A DNA stretch of 35,358 nucleotides from Oscillospiraceae bacterium. Lineage in GTDB: Bacteria > Bacillota > Clostridia > Oscillospirales > Ruminococcaceae. Of the stretch, positions 22,464 to 30,482 are shown in pieces. Below the pieces are notes generated by a model, which saw only the letters and a list, made by a program, of their open reading frames with translations, was not told where the DNA came from and made no database searches. Made by a program: the position numbers and the translations under genes. Position 1 is the stretch's first letter, and each line of letters begins with the position of its first letter. The DNA lies in NCBI GenBank assembly GCA_019423445.1, contig JAHZBJ010000001.1, positions 1 through 35,358 of the forward strand, given 5' to 3'.

Positions 22464-23513
22464 ATGGAACCTCTGAAAATCGCCCTGGTTCCGGCCTATG
22501 AACCTGCGCCGCTGCTGTTGCAGCTGCTTTGGGAACTGAAAAACGCAGGGTTCGAAACCGTTATGGTAAACGACGGCAGCTCCAAGGAAAAAGACGGGCT
22601 TTTTCTCCAAGCCTCGGAATATGCCGTGGTCCTGAAACATCCGGAAAACCGGGGCAAGGGCCGCGCTCTCAAGACAGGACTCGATTACATCCAAAGCCAC
22701 TATCCTCCAGGGTATGTGGTGGTAACCCTGGACGCTGACGGGCAGCACACCGTAACAGACGCCCTAAGAGTCTGGGAAAGCGCCCGGGAGCACCCCGGCC
22801 AGCTGATCCTGGGCAGCAGGGGACTGAAGGAGAAGGTCCCGGTGCGGAGCCGGTTAGGCAATACCATCACCCGGTTTGTGTACCGGCTGTCAACAGGTGT
22901 TGGGGTCCACGACACCCAGACCGGACTCCGGGCCTTTGACAGCCGTCTTATCCCCCCATTCCTGGAAGTGCCGGGAGAACGGTACGAATATGAAATGAAC
23001 GTCCTTCTCTGCTGCCCACGCCAAGGCATCCCCATCCGGGAGGTGGAGATCCAAACCATCTATATGGACAACAACTCTTCTTCCCACTTCGACACCTTGC
23101 GGGATTCCTACCGTATCTACAAGGAGATTCTGAAATTCTCAGCGGTCTCCCTGACCTGCTTCCTTGTGGACTACGCCCTTTACAGTCTGTTGCTCCTGCT
23201 TCCCTTTTGGCGGGGTGCCTCCGGCAGCCTTGCGGCAGCCAACGTCGGAGCCAGAGCAGTAAGCGCAGCCCTCAACTACACCCTGAACCGGAAGCTGGTT
23301 TTTCAAAGCAAAAACAGCGTGAGGAAATCGGCCTTTCAGTATTTTCTTCTGGCGGCGGCCATCCTGGCGGGGAACACCCTGGTGCTGGCCTTTCTGGCAG
23401 AGGGGCTGGGGGTAAACCGGTTTGCCGCCAAACTCTGCACCGAACTGCTTTTCTTTGCAGCCAGCTGGATGGTGCAGAGATCCCTCATCTTCAGAAGAAA
23501 GGACGGCGCATAA
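22464..23513 (+). CDS. Bifunctional GT2 glycosyltransferase/GtrA membrane protein (first copy)
   Basis: A 349-residue fusion. Residues 1 to about 220 are a dolichol-phosphate-mannose-synthase-like GT2 domain: ALVPAYEPAP, MVNDGSS, ENRGKGRALKTG, and the metal/sugar site VTLDADGQHT, followed by DTQTGLRAF and ERYEYEMNVLL. Residues about 225-349 form a four-helix GtrA domain (VSLTCFLVDYALYSLLLLL, ALNYTLNRKLVFQ, WMVQRSLIFRRK). Such fusions load a sugar on undecaprenyl phosphate and help flip it. The start at ATG 22464 follows AAAGGAGGAG. The same architecture recurs at 27101 on the opposite strand, again directly before a phosphodiester glycosidase-like gene. Confidence 0.92.
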   Translation: MEPLKIALVPAYEPAPLLLQLLWELKNAGFETVMVNDGSSKEKDGLFLQASEYAVVLKHPENRGKGRALKTGLDYIQSHYPPGYVVVTLDADGQHTVTDALRVWESAREHPGQLILGSRGLKEKVPVRSRLGNTITRFVYRLSTGVGVHDTQTGLRAFDSRLIPPFLEVPGERYEYEMNVLLCCPRQGIPIREVEIQTIYMDNNSSSHFDTLRDSYRIYKEILKFSAVSLTCFLVDYALYSLLLLLPFWRGASGSLAAANVGARAVSAALNYTLNRKLVFQSKNSVRKSAFQYFLLAAAILAGNTLVLAFLAEGLGVNRFAAKLCTELLFFAASWMVQRSLIFRRKDGA

Positions 23514-23517
23514 TCCT

Positions 23518-24462
23518 GTGCACTTTTTCAAAGCTCACTGGTGGGCGGTGCTGTACAGCGTTCTCCTGACCCTGTTCACCTTTTATCTCGCCATGGATAC
23601 CTTCGTCATTCCCAGGGTATATGTGGTGGTGCCCCAGTCAAGCGGCGCCCCATCCTCTGCCGCTGCGGCCTCCGGCCAAAGCATCCCAGAGGGATCCACA
23701 ACCCCGGACAGCGGGCCTGCCTCAGAGCCTGCGGTCTCTGAGAACTCCTACCAGGACGAAAACATTTCCATCACCTTGACGGAATACCGGGAGCACGAAA
23801 CCTCCATCTATGTGGCTGACGTGGTTTTATCTTCCCCGGAATATCTCCAAACCGCCCTGGCCCAGAACGCTTACGGCCGCAACGTAACGGCTAAGACCTC
23901 TGAAATCGCCGGGGATGTGGGGGCGATCCTTGCCATCAACGGGGACTACTACGGAGTGCAGGAGAAGGGATATGTGATCCGCAACGGCGTCCTGTACCGC
24001 AGCACCACCGTCCCGGACCGGGAGGACCTGGTGATCTATGAGGACGGTTCCCTGGACATCATCTCCGAAGGGGAGGTGACCGCCGAGGAACTGCTGGCGG
24101 ACGGCGTCCAACAGCTTCTTTCCTTCGGCCCCCCGCTGATTGTGGATGGCGCGGTATCCGTCACCGAAAAGGACGAGGTGGGAAAAGCCATGGAGAACAA
24201 CCCCAGAACCGCCATAGGCATCATTGACAGCCTGCACTACGTATTTGTGGTCTCCGACGGACGCACCTCCCAAAGCACCGGCCTGTCTCTTCTCCAGCTG
24301 GCGGAATTCATGGAGGGGCTGGGGGTCTCCACCGCCTACAACCTGGACGGCGGCGGCTCCTCCACCATGTATTTTAACGGCCAGGTGGTCAACAACCCCA
24401 CCACCAACGGGAGGACCATTACCGAAAGGAGCGTGAGCGACATTGTCTGGATCGGCTACTGA
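23518..24462 (+). CDS. Phosphodiester glycosidase-like (NAGPA domain) membrane protein (first copy)
   Basis: A 314-residue protein with one N-terminal membrane helix (about residues 10-32) and a Ser/Pro/Ala linker, then an outside NAGPA domain. Family marks are visible: ILAINGDYYG, LSFGPPLIVDG, NPRTAIGIID, VVSDGR and the strongly conserved YNLDGGGSSTMYFNG. The domain is named for the enzyme that uncovers phosphodiester-linked N-acetylglucosamine; bacterial members act on envelope or peptidoglycan-linked sugars. The start is taken as GTG 23518, four bases after the previous stop; the open frame extends further upstream but overlaps the GT gene and lacks the membrane start context. The ribosome site is poorly spaced. 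Confidence 0.85.
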   Translation: MHFFKAHWWAVLYSVLLTLFTFYLAMDTFVIPRVYVVVPQSSGAPSSAAAASGQSIPEGSTTPDSGPASEPAVSENSYQDENISITLTEYREHETSIYVADVVLSSPEYLQTALAQNAYGRNVTAKTSEIAGDVGAILAINGDYYGVQEKGYVIRNGVLYRSTTVPDREDLVIYEDGSLDIISEGEVTAEELLADGVQQLLSFGPPLIVDGAVSVTEKDEVGKAMENNPRTAIGIIDSLHYVFVVSDGRTSQSTGLSLLQLAEFMEGLGVSTAYNLDGGGSSTMYFNGQVVNNPTTNGRTITERSVSDIVWIGY

Positions 24463-24892
24463 AAAGCGCCGCAGAATGGCCAGGACCTGTCTTGTCTACC
24501 TGCTCCTGACGGTGTTCTGCGCTTTGTTCGGGGCTGTTTACGAGTCTTTCAGCCACGGGGTCTTTTCTTACTTCATGCTTTACGCCTTCGCTTTTCCTCT
24601 GGTCTGGGGGGGCCTCCCCTTCTTTCTCATGGCCTTCTCCCGCTGCCCCCTCCCCGGCAGGGCGGCCCTGAACCTGTATCATTCCGGTATCGCGGCCCTG
24701 ACTGTGGGAAGCATTTTCCAGGGGGTCCTGGAGATCTACGGCACCACCAACCGCCTGATTGCAGTCTACTGGGCTGCAGGAGCGCTTTTGACCGCTGGGG
24801 GGATTCTTCTCTGCCTTCCAGCCCTGGGAAAGAAACCATCATCCAAGGCCCCAGGCGGGCTATCCTCCAAAAAGCCTGAGGACCTGTGGTAA
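24443..24892 (+). CDS. Unknown four-helix membrane protein
   Basis: Not recognised. A 149-residue protein with hydrophobic segments at about 13-30 (ARTCLVYLLLTVFCALFGAV), 41-64 (FSYFMLYAFAFPLVWGGLPF), 78-97 (YHSGIAALTVGSIFQGVL) and 107-128 (AVYWAAGALLTAGGILLCL), and a polar tail. The start TTG 24443 has AAAGGAG 11 nt upstream and overlaps the phosphodiester glycosidase gene by 20 bp; ATG 24476 is a weaker alternative. It is the last gene of the VTC operon, followed by a strong terminator. Its place suggests help in exporting or anchoring the product of the pathway. Confidence 0.65.
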   Translation: MSGSATEKRRRMARTCLVYLLLTVFCALFGAVYESFSHGVFSYFMLYAFAFPLVWGGLPFFLMAFSRCPLPGRAALNLYHSGIAALTVGSIFQGVLEIYGTTNRLIAVYWAAGALLTAGGILLCLPALGKKPSSKAPGGLSSKKPEDLW

Positions 24893-24924
24893 TTCTTCCT
24901 TCAGTAAAAACACCCAGGACGAAT

Positions 24925-24956
24925 AAGGGCCGGAGGCAAAAATGCCTCCGGCCCTT
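24925..24956. terminator. Bidirectional terminator between the two convergent surface operons
   Basis: AAGGGCCGGAGGCA and TGCCTCCGGCCCTT form a perfect 14-bp stem around AAAA, with T-rich sequence after it. Confidence 0.9.
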
Positions 24957-25012
24957 TCTTATGGTTTGGAAAAGGGTTCCAGGCGCAAACCTGGATTCTT
25001 TCATCTTCCGGG

Positions 25013-26113
25013 TCAGCGGACGGTCAGCTGCACCAGCTTCCACCCCTGGGGGGTCTGGATAAAATCCAACCGGTAGCTGGATGGGTAGCGGTACTCCTTA
25101 TATCCCCGGTAGATCAGATAGTCAAAAGAGAGACTGGCGCTGAAGGCATTCTCCCCCGCCATGGTTATTTCCTCCCGAACCAGATTTTCATAGGAATAGG
25201 AGGTATGCTCGATATACCAACCGTTATAAAATTCCTGGATGGCCTTGTAAAAAGGTGTCCCCTGGAGAAGGTACTGATTCAGGTCCTGGCGCTGGGCATC
25301 TGAGGTGATGAAAGCGGCGTAGGTCTTTGCGGCCTCCTCCGCCAGCTTCCAGTATCCCTCCTCCGCGTCTTTGGGGGGCGCCACCGTCACCGAAGCCGTC
25401 TGGCGGTCCTTCTCTTCCTTCAGGGAGGTGACGCCGCACTGGGTCCCCTCCGGTCCGGAAACGGTCAGCTCCGGCGGTGCCAGCAGTCCTTCCACCCGGT
25501 AGGTAATCCACTGAGGGGCATTTACCCCCTCCGGCAGTTCCTCATAACCGGGAGCGGGCTGTTCCCCAACCCTGTATTGGCCGTCCAGCTCCAGGCCGTT
25601 TACCGAGACCGTTACAAACTCGGGGGACAGAATCTCCACCGGCAAAACAGGTTCCACCACCGTCCGGACTTTCCACTTCCGGCCGCTCCCCGCCGGGGCC
25701 TCCAGCAGCTCCAGCCGGGCTATCTCCTGCTCCCCGGAAACGATGGCGTAGGTCTGGTTCTCCCCGCTTACCCGCACCAGGGTGTAATCCTTGGGGAGTT
25801 TCTGGTACTTTTGCCGCAGGTAATCGATGTAATCTTCCCGGTCTGCCACTGGGGTGGGCTGGAAGCCGGAATCCTCCCAAATCAGGTCCCATTTCTCCTG
25901 GCGCACCTGCTCCAGATAGCGGCGGACCGAGGACTCGGGGGTGTTGGCCTCGTACTGGGCCAGCTCCCGCCACAGCCAACCCAGCAGGGCTGCGCCTATC
26001 ACCAGCAGCACGGCGGCAAAGACCGAAAGGCCCCTCAGAAACCCCCGCCGGCTGCGCTTGGCAGAAATCGACATGATCCTTTGCTCCTTATTCTTGGTTT
26101 CTTCCGGCATCAT
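25013..26113 (-). CDS. Unknown membrane-anchored extracytoplasmic protein
   Basis: Not recognised. A 366-residue protein with a basic N-terminus (SAKRSRRGFLRG) and one membrane helix at about 30-50 (LSVFAAVLLVIGAALLGWLW); the rest is outside. After the helix, SSVRRYLEQVRQEKWDLIWED and WKVRTVVEPVLPVE look like an NTF2-like fold, then a beta-rich middle (FVTVSVNGLELDGQYRVGE), and a second helical-beta part at the end (AAKTYAAFITSD, LSFDYLIYRGYKEYRY, GWKLVQLTV). This arrangement recalls two-domain envelope proteins of the TcaA/YvbJ kind, but only loosely. It starts inside the stop of the NAGPA-like gene (ATGA overlap) and ends the minus-strand operon. Confidence 0.7.
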   Translation of the reverse strand: MMPEETKNKEQRIMSISAKRSRRGFLRGLSVFAAVLLVIGAALLGWLWRELAQYEANTPESSVRRYLEQVRQEKWDLIWEDSGFQPTPVADREDYIDYLRQKYQKLPKDYTLVRVSGENQTYAIVSGEQEIARLELLEAPAGSGRKWKVRTVVEPVLPVEILSPEFVTVSVNGLELDGQYRVGEQPAPGYEELPEGVNAPQWITYRVEGLLAPPELTVSGPEGTQCGVTSLKEEKDRQTASVTVAPPKDAEEGYWKLAEEAAKTYAAFITSDAQRQDLNQYLLQGTPFYKAIQEFYNGWYIEHTSYSYENLVREEITMAGENAFSASLSFDYLIYRGYKEYRYPSSYRLDFIQTPQGWKLVQLTVR

Positions 26114-27108
26114 TTCACCACAAAAGCGGTAGGCAGAGGCCGGGAGCCGTAGAGGGAGGCGCAGACGTTCTGCACCTCGCCGTTATAGACCAGCATGCTG
26201 GAAGAACCTCCGTCCAGGTTCCCTGCGTTGACAGCGCCGAATTCCAACATCACATCGATGCAGTCCTTGTAGGTGGCGCCGATGCTGTGGGCCTGACGGC
26301 CATCGATGACCAGCATCAGCACTGCGCCGTCCCCCCGCTGCCCCAGCACGGTACGGGGGTTAAGGCCGCCGCCGGAACCCGCAACGTCCAGGGCTTTGCC
26401 GTTGACAATAAAGGTTGGGCCGAAGGAAACCGCATCCCGGATTCCCCGCTCCAGGCATTCCCGGCCGGTCATGGTACCCACCACCAGCTGGTCGTTGCTG
26501 TCAAAACCCACAATGGGCTGTGGGCTGTCCAGACCGCCGTTCAGGAGCTCTCCATCCTTGATGACGATCCCCAGGGGCATTCCCCCCTTGCCCACGCCCC
26601 CTTCGTCCAGGAAGCCTCCGCCGTTAATCGCAGCCACTGCATTCTCCTGTTTGGCGAAATCCTCCACCCGGACACCGGACTCTTCCTCGCCAAACACCGG
26701 CGCCACCGCCACCTTGACCCGGGAAGGATCATGAACAATCAGCATCTTCCCCTTGAAGGTGGGGCCGGTGACATCCACCAGTTCGATGGTATCTTTGGGG
26801 AGGCTGTCCTCCCCCTCCTGGAACTCCATCTTTTCGGTGACCTCCACCGTTTCCACCACGGCGTTCCTGGCCCGTATGGCGTCAATCTCCTCCTGGGAGA
26901 AACAGATATAAGCCAGGAACTTGGCGGCGCTGGTTTCCATCACCGTATTGACAAACAGGTCTCTGGCTGTGGGAGATGGCCCCTTACAGATGACCACCAC
27001 CGCCCCCAGGGCAGTGAGGAGGGTCATTCCCAGGGTTACCCCCAACACAGCCAAAGCCCGCAGAAAGGTCCTTTTCCCCCTTCCCCGGGGCGAAACGGCT
27101 TTATCCAT
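26110..27108 (-). CDS. Phosphodiester glycosidase-like (NAGPA domain) membrane protein (second copy)
   Basis: A 332-residue protein with a basic start (MDKAVSPRGRGKRTFLR), a membrane helix at about 18-40, a spacer of about 90 residues, and a NAGPA domain: AVAAINGGGF, VSFGPTFIVNG, NPRTVLGQRGDGAVLMLVIDGR and AGNLDGGSSSMLVYNG. The start ATG 27108 is preferred because AAGGAGGAG stands upstream; it overlaps the GT2-GtrA stop by 8 bp. The protein differs clearly from the copy at 23518 in the spacer and the GGG/GGS core, so this is a divergent paralogue, not a recent copy. Confidence 0.88.
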   Translation of the reverse strand: MDKAVSPRGRGKRTFLRALAVLGVTLGMTLLTALGAVVVICKGPSPTARDLFVNTVMETSAAKFLAYICFSQEEIDAIRARNAVVETVEVTEKMEFQEGEDSLPKDTIELVDVTGPTFKGKMLIVHDPSRVKVAVAPVFGEEESGVRVEDFAKQENAVAAINGGGFLDEGGVGKGGMPLGIVIKDGELLNGGLDSPQPIVGFDSNDQLVVGTMTGRECLERGIRDAVSFGPTFIVNGKALDVAGSGGGLNPRTVLGQRGDGAVLMLVIDGRQAHSIGATYKDCIDVMLEFGAVNAGNLDGGSSSMLVYNGEVQNVCASLYGSRPLPTAFVVK

Positions 27109-28186
27109 AAACGTTCTCCTCCTTGCGGTGGGTCTTTTCCCGCTTTTCTCCAAAGACCCACCGGCGCTGGATCTGGAAGCTTAAGAAAAACAACAGGGTA
27201 TCCACCAACACCTTGGCCGCTACCGCCGGCAGGGGCAGAACCGCAGACAACAGGTATACCCCGCCATAACTGGCCGCCGCCTGGCCCCCGCACAGCAAAT
27301 AATACCGCACCATGGCCGGACCGGGATGCTCCTTGCTGGCAAACACCAAGGTCCTGTTGGCCGTAAAATTGCATAGGGAGGAAATGAGCCGGGCCATCAG
27401 GGTGGCCCCCAGCAGCCGCAGCTCCGCCCCCACCCCCTGCAGCAGCCAGTTGAACAGGGCGAACAGGGCTACGTCCACCACAGTGGAACCCAGACTCACC
27501 GAAAGGAAGCGGAAAATCTGGCGGTAAATGGCCAGGGAATCCCGGAGGGGATTAAAGTGAGAGGTGGCGTTGTTCTCCAGATACACGGTGCGGATGGGCA
27601 CCTCCCGGATGGCCACCCCCAGCCGGGAGGTAGCCAACAGCATATTGGTTTCGAATTCGTAGCGGTCCCCAGGCACATCCAGCAGCGCCCGGAGGAAGTT
27701 CTTCCCCATTCCCCGCAGCCCTGTCTGGGTATCCGAGACCCGAACCCCGCACAAAAAGCGGAAACACCAGGCGGTGGCCTTGTTTCCGAAAGCACTGCGG
27801 AAGGGGACGTCTCTGCCGTCAAAACAGCGGACTCCCAGGACCAAACTTTCCGGATCCTCCTCCAGGGCCCGGGCACACCGGACTGCATCTCCAGGGTCGT
27901 GCTGGCCGTCGCCGTCCACCGTCACCACCCCCACATCCTCTTCCGGATGCTCCAAAAACCAGGCGAAGGCGGTCTTTAGAGCCCGGCCCTTTCCCTGGTT
28001 CTCCTTATGGCGCAGCAAAACGCACCCCGGCCGGGCCGCGGCCTGCTGGAAGATCTCCTCATACTCCTTCCCGCTGCCGTCGTCCACCAGGATCACCCGC
28101 CGGAATCCAGCCTGCATCAATCCCTCCACCACACCGGAAAGCTTTTCATCCGGCCGGAAGGATGGTACCACTGCCGCTGTGCTCAT
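27101..28186 (-). CDS. Bifunctional GT2 glycosyltransferase/GtrA membrane protein (second copy)
   Basis: A 361-residue fusion with the same layout as the gene at 22464. GT2 part: VVPSFRPDEK, LVDDGSG, ENQGKGRALKTA, VTVDGDGQHD, DTQTGLRGMGKNF and DRYEFETNMLL. GtrA part from about residue 230: VSLGSTVVDVALFALFNWLL, LCNFTANRTLVFASK and FQIQRRWVFGEK. The usual first Asp of the DxD site is kept (DGD). ATG at 28186 follows AAGGAG, four bases after the PIG-L stop. It lies between a PIG-L deacetylase and a NAGPA protein, which suggests the sugar handled is N-acetylglucosamine or a relative; that is inference. Confidence 0.92.
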   Translation of the reverse strand: MSTAAVVPSFRPDEKLSGVVEGLMQAGFRRVILVDDGSGKEYEEIFQQAAARPGCVLLRHKENQGKGRALKTAFAWFLEHPEEDVGVVTVDGDGQHDPGDAVRCARALEEDPESLVLGVRCFDGRDVPFRSAFGNKATAWCFRFLCGVRVSDTQTGLRGMGKNFLRALLDVPGDRYEFETNMLLATSRLGVAIREVPIRTVYLENNATSHFNPLRDSLAIYRQIFRFLSVSLGSTVVDVALFALFNWLLQGVGAELRLLGATLMARLISSLCNFTANRTLVFASKEHPGPAMVRYYLLCGGQAAASYGGVYLLSAVLPLPAVAAKVLVDTLLFFLSFQIQRRWVFGEKREKTHRKEENVYG

Positions 28187-28190
28187 CCTT

Positions 28191-29546
28191 TTATCTCCTT
28201 CGTCTCTTGATATAGTATCCCACCACTAACAATACTACCGCTGCCGATGCTCCGGCAGCCAGCCACAGGGGAAAAGCCTCGGCTCCAGTCTCCTCCCTGG
28301 GGGACTCCGTCTCAGGGGGCGGGGAGGAGGTGTCCGATTCTGAAACAGGCTCCGGTTCCGGTTCTGGTTCCGGCGGCTGGTAGTCGGAGTAGTCCTCCGG
28401 TTTCAGCCCCTCAAAGAAATCTCCCCCTGCCTGATCCGCCCCCACGGTGGTGCGGTAAAGGCCAAAGAGCCGGCAATCATAGGGGCCGGAATCCTCCACC
28501 ACAAAATAGGTCTGCTGGGAGACATGCTTTTCAAATCCCAGCCGGGCCATTTCCAGAGCCGTCTTACCGTCAAAGGCTGCCAGAGGGACGCTCCAGTCCA
28601 TCACCACCGGGTTTTCCGGGTAGAGGTGGAGGTAGGTTTTGGGGACGTCCCAGACTCCCCAGCGGTCGGCGCTGTCGGAGTATTGCTCCGGATCTCCGGA
28701 AAGCTCCAGGGCTTGCTGGAGGGTATAGGTATTGTAGATATGAACCCCGTGGCCGTATTCCCCGTTCACGTCGTGACCCACCACCACCTCGGGCTTAAAC
28801 CGGCGCAGCTGTTCCACCTGCCAGGCCACCGCTGCTTCCTCATCGTAAAGGGCCTGGGCCTCCTGGAGACTTCCGGCATACTGGTCCGCAAAGTCCGACA
28901 TCACCGGGTAGGCCCGCACCCCCACCGTCCACAGGCCGTTAAGGAGCTCGTGGGGCCGGTAGGGTTCCCACCAATGGTTGGTGAAGTAGGCCACCTGGAC
29001 TTTTTTCCCCAGCTCCCCGGCATAATAAGGCATAGTGCCGCCGAAATACAGGTGTTCGTCATCGGCGTGGGTGGGCAGAAGCAACAGATCCGCGTCCTCC
29101 AGAGGAGGCTCCCACCGCTGAACCCAGTCGGGCAGCTCCCCCTCCCCAAAGGCGTAGATATCACAGCAGATGGCACCCGCCGGCAGCTCCAGAACACATT
29201 GCCGCACCGGCCCCGCCAAAGAGACATATTCATGGATAAAGCCGTTCTCCCCACCGGAAAAGGAGATTCCCTCCCCTTCCCCCTGCCAGGGGCCGGGTGG
29301 TCTGTCCCAGATAATATAGAGGGAGGAAAAATCCTCTTCCCCCTCCACCGTCAGGCTTCCCCCCTGCCACTGGAGCTTGGTGGTCCGGTCACCGTCCCCC
29401 AGCATCCACTGGGAGGTTCCCGCTCCATCGGTGATGGTGCAGCTCACCTGAGGATTCGCAGTCTCCTCCGCCCACGCGGGGCACATCCCCTGGAAAAGGA
29501 ACAGAGCCGCCCCAAGGAACACGGCACATTTCAGTCTGCTTTTCAT
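28191..29546 (-). CDS. Secreted, C-terminally anchored PIG-L family deacetylase
   Basis: A 451-residue protein. A signal peptide (MKSRLKCAVFLGAALFLFQG, cut near AWA at about 26) leads to a beta-rich N-terminal domain (about 30-140), then the PIG-L domain: LLLLPTHADDEHLYFGG with metal ligands His160, Asp162 or Asp163, and GHDVNGEYGHGVH with His266 and His269. A Pro/Glu-rich linker (PEPEPEPEPVSESDTSS) and one membrane helix with a basic end (GYYIKRRRR) hold it outside the cell. PIG-L enzymes remove acetyl groups from N-acetylglucosamine-type sugars. The usual HPDDE reads HADDE here. ATG follows AAGGAG; it is first in the minus-strand operon. Confidence 0.9.
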   Translation of the reverse strand: MKSRLKCAVFLGAALFLFQGMCPAWAEETANPQVSCTITDGAGTSQWMLGDGDRTTKLQWQGGSLTVEGEEDFSSLYIIWDRPPGPWQGEGEGISFSGGENGFIHEYVSLAGPVRQCVLELPAGAICCDIYAFGEGELPDWVQRWEPPLEDADLLLLPTHADDEHLYFGGTMPYYAGELGKKVQVAYFTNHWWEPYRPHELLNGLWTVGVRAYPVMSDFADQYAGSLQEAQALYDEEAAVAWQVEQLRRFKPEVVVGHDVNGEYGHGVHIYNTYTLQQALELSGDPEQYSDSADRWGVWDVPKTYLHLYPENPVVMDWSVPLAAFDGKTALEMARLGFEKHVSQQTYFVVEDSGPYDCRLFGLYRTTVGADQAGGDFFEGLKPEDYSDYQPPEPEPEPEPVSESDTSSPPPETESPREETGAEAFPLWLAAGASAAVVLLVVGYYIKRRRR

Positions 29547-29612
29547 GGTGTTGTCTCCTTCTTTCGCCGGTCCAGGGAAGGCAGTCCCTGCCCCAGACCC
29601 TTAACCCCATCC

Positions 29613-29645
29613 ATTTTACCATATCATCACATTTTTTCATATCAA
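29613..29645 (-). promoter_or_regulatory. Promoter of the PIG-L operon
   Basis: Minus strand TTGATA (29640-29645), 16-nt spacer, TATGGT (29618-29623); an overlapping TAAAAT (29613-29618) is an alternative -10. No TTAA repeat array like that at 18961 is seen. Confidence 0.5.
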
Positions 29646-29842
29646 ATCTGTCGTTTTCTTTTCATTTCCTGGAATGTCAGGTTCTTCCTCACCCCTTAAC
29701 AACGTTTTTCCTCCTTGTTTTATTTCATTCCCGGCTTGGTTCCTTCCTTTTGTTGCAGAACCAGTCTGGGTTTCGGTTGTGTGCGAAATCTCTTTGCCGC
29801 CCTTGGCGGAGGACGGCCGCCAATCCTTTTCCCGGAAACATA
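29646..29842. other. T-rich intergenic stretch
   Basis: No gene was seen between the PIG-L operon promoter and the terminator at 29843. The plus strand is rich in T and TTCC-type runs. Short open frames here lack ribosome sites. Confidence 0.5.
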
Positions 29843-29880
29843 CAAAGAGCGCAGAGACCTTCTTTGGTCTCCGCGCCCTT
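29843..29880 (-). terminator. Terminator after the coiled-coil membrane protein gene
   Basis: GCGCAGAGACC and GGTCTCCGCGC pair with one mismatch around TTCTTT, extended by AAAG/CTTT. On the minus strand TTTGTATGTTT follows. Confidence 0.65.
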
Positions 29881-29899
29881 TGCACCACAACCAGCAGCT

Positions 29900-30364
29900 T
29901 TATCCGAAAAGAGCCCCCAGAGGATTATTCAGCAGCTCGCTTAGGCGGTTAACAGCCTGATTGAGACTGTCAAAATCGATCTGGGACACCTTTTCCAGAG
30001 CCTCCGAGGCCTCCCGAAGGCTGTCCTGGCCGTCTGCCAGAGTCTGGTTCAGGTTCCCCAGGATCCCCTTGAGATCCGCCTCCTCCAGCTGGGCTGCCAC
30101 CTCTCCCAGGCTCCCCAGCACCTGGTCAGCGTTGGTCAGGGTGGTGTTGACTCTGGGAAGCACCGCTCCCACAAACAGTACCACCGCTGCCGCCATAACC
30201 CCTACAAAAATCGTGCTCAGCCGGGTGAGGTTCAACTGCTTCCTTGCCATTACAGTCTGAACAGCGGATTCTTCCGCCAGCTTTTGCAGCAGCTCTTCCT
30301 GGGTCTTTTTTCCCCCGCTTTCCCCAGTTTCTGTCGCAGTAAGAGCCTTTTCTTCCGTCAACAT
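29900..30364 (-). CDS. Unknown membrane protein with a coiled-coil outer part
   Basis: Not recognised. A 154-residue protein: a polar cytosolic start (EEKALTATETGESGGKKTQEELLQKLAEES), one membrane helix at about 48-70 (LSTIFVGVMAAAVVLFVGAVL), and a heptad-like helical part (NADQVLGSLGEVAAQLEEADL, LREASEALEKVSQIDFDSLNQ) ending NNPLGALFG. Proteins of this look sit in membranes as oligomers or organise partners. The start ATG 30364 has TAGGAGG upstream; the open frame extends 23 codons further but through the terminator of the next gene. It follows a lipoprotein gene but is separated from it by that terminator. Confidence 0.7.
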   Translation of the reverse strand: MLTEEKALTATETGESGGKKTQEELLQKLAEESAVQTVMARKQLNLTRLSTIFVGVMAAAVVLFVGAVLPRVNTTLTNADQVLGSLGEVAAQLEEADLKGILGNLNQTLADGQDSLREASEALEKVSQIDFDSLNQAVNRLSELLNNPLGALFG

Positions 30365-30432
30365 AATCTTTCCTCCTATTTTGTTTCCTCTCCAATTTGT
30401 CTCCAGTGGAGGCAGCCCAAACCCGGGCTGCA

Positions 30433-30467
30433 AAAAGGGGGTCCAGCCTTAGGCTGGACCCCCTTTT
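30433..30467 (-). terminator. Terminator after the redox-type lipoprotein gene
   Basis: AAAAGGGGGTCCAGCC and GGCTGGACCCCCTTTT form a perfect 16-bp stem around TTA, 16 nt past the stop at 30483. Confidence 0.92.
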
Positions 30468-30482
30468 GCTTTTTCAGGGATC

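Noticed and set aside
26287..27366. A 359-codon open frame on the plus strand
   Set aside because: Antisense to the second NAGPA-like gene and the end of the second GT2-GtrA gene; no plausible start signal.
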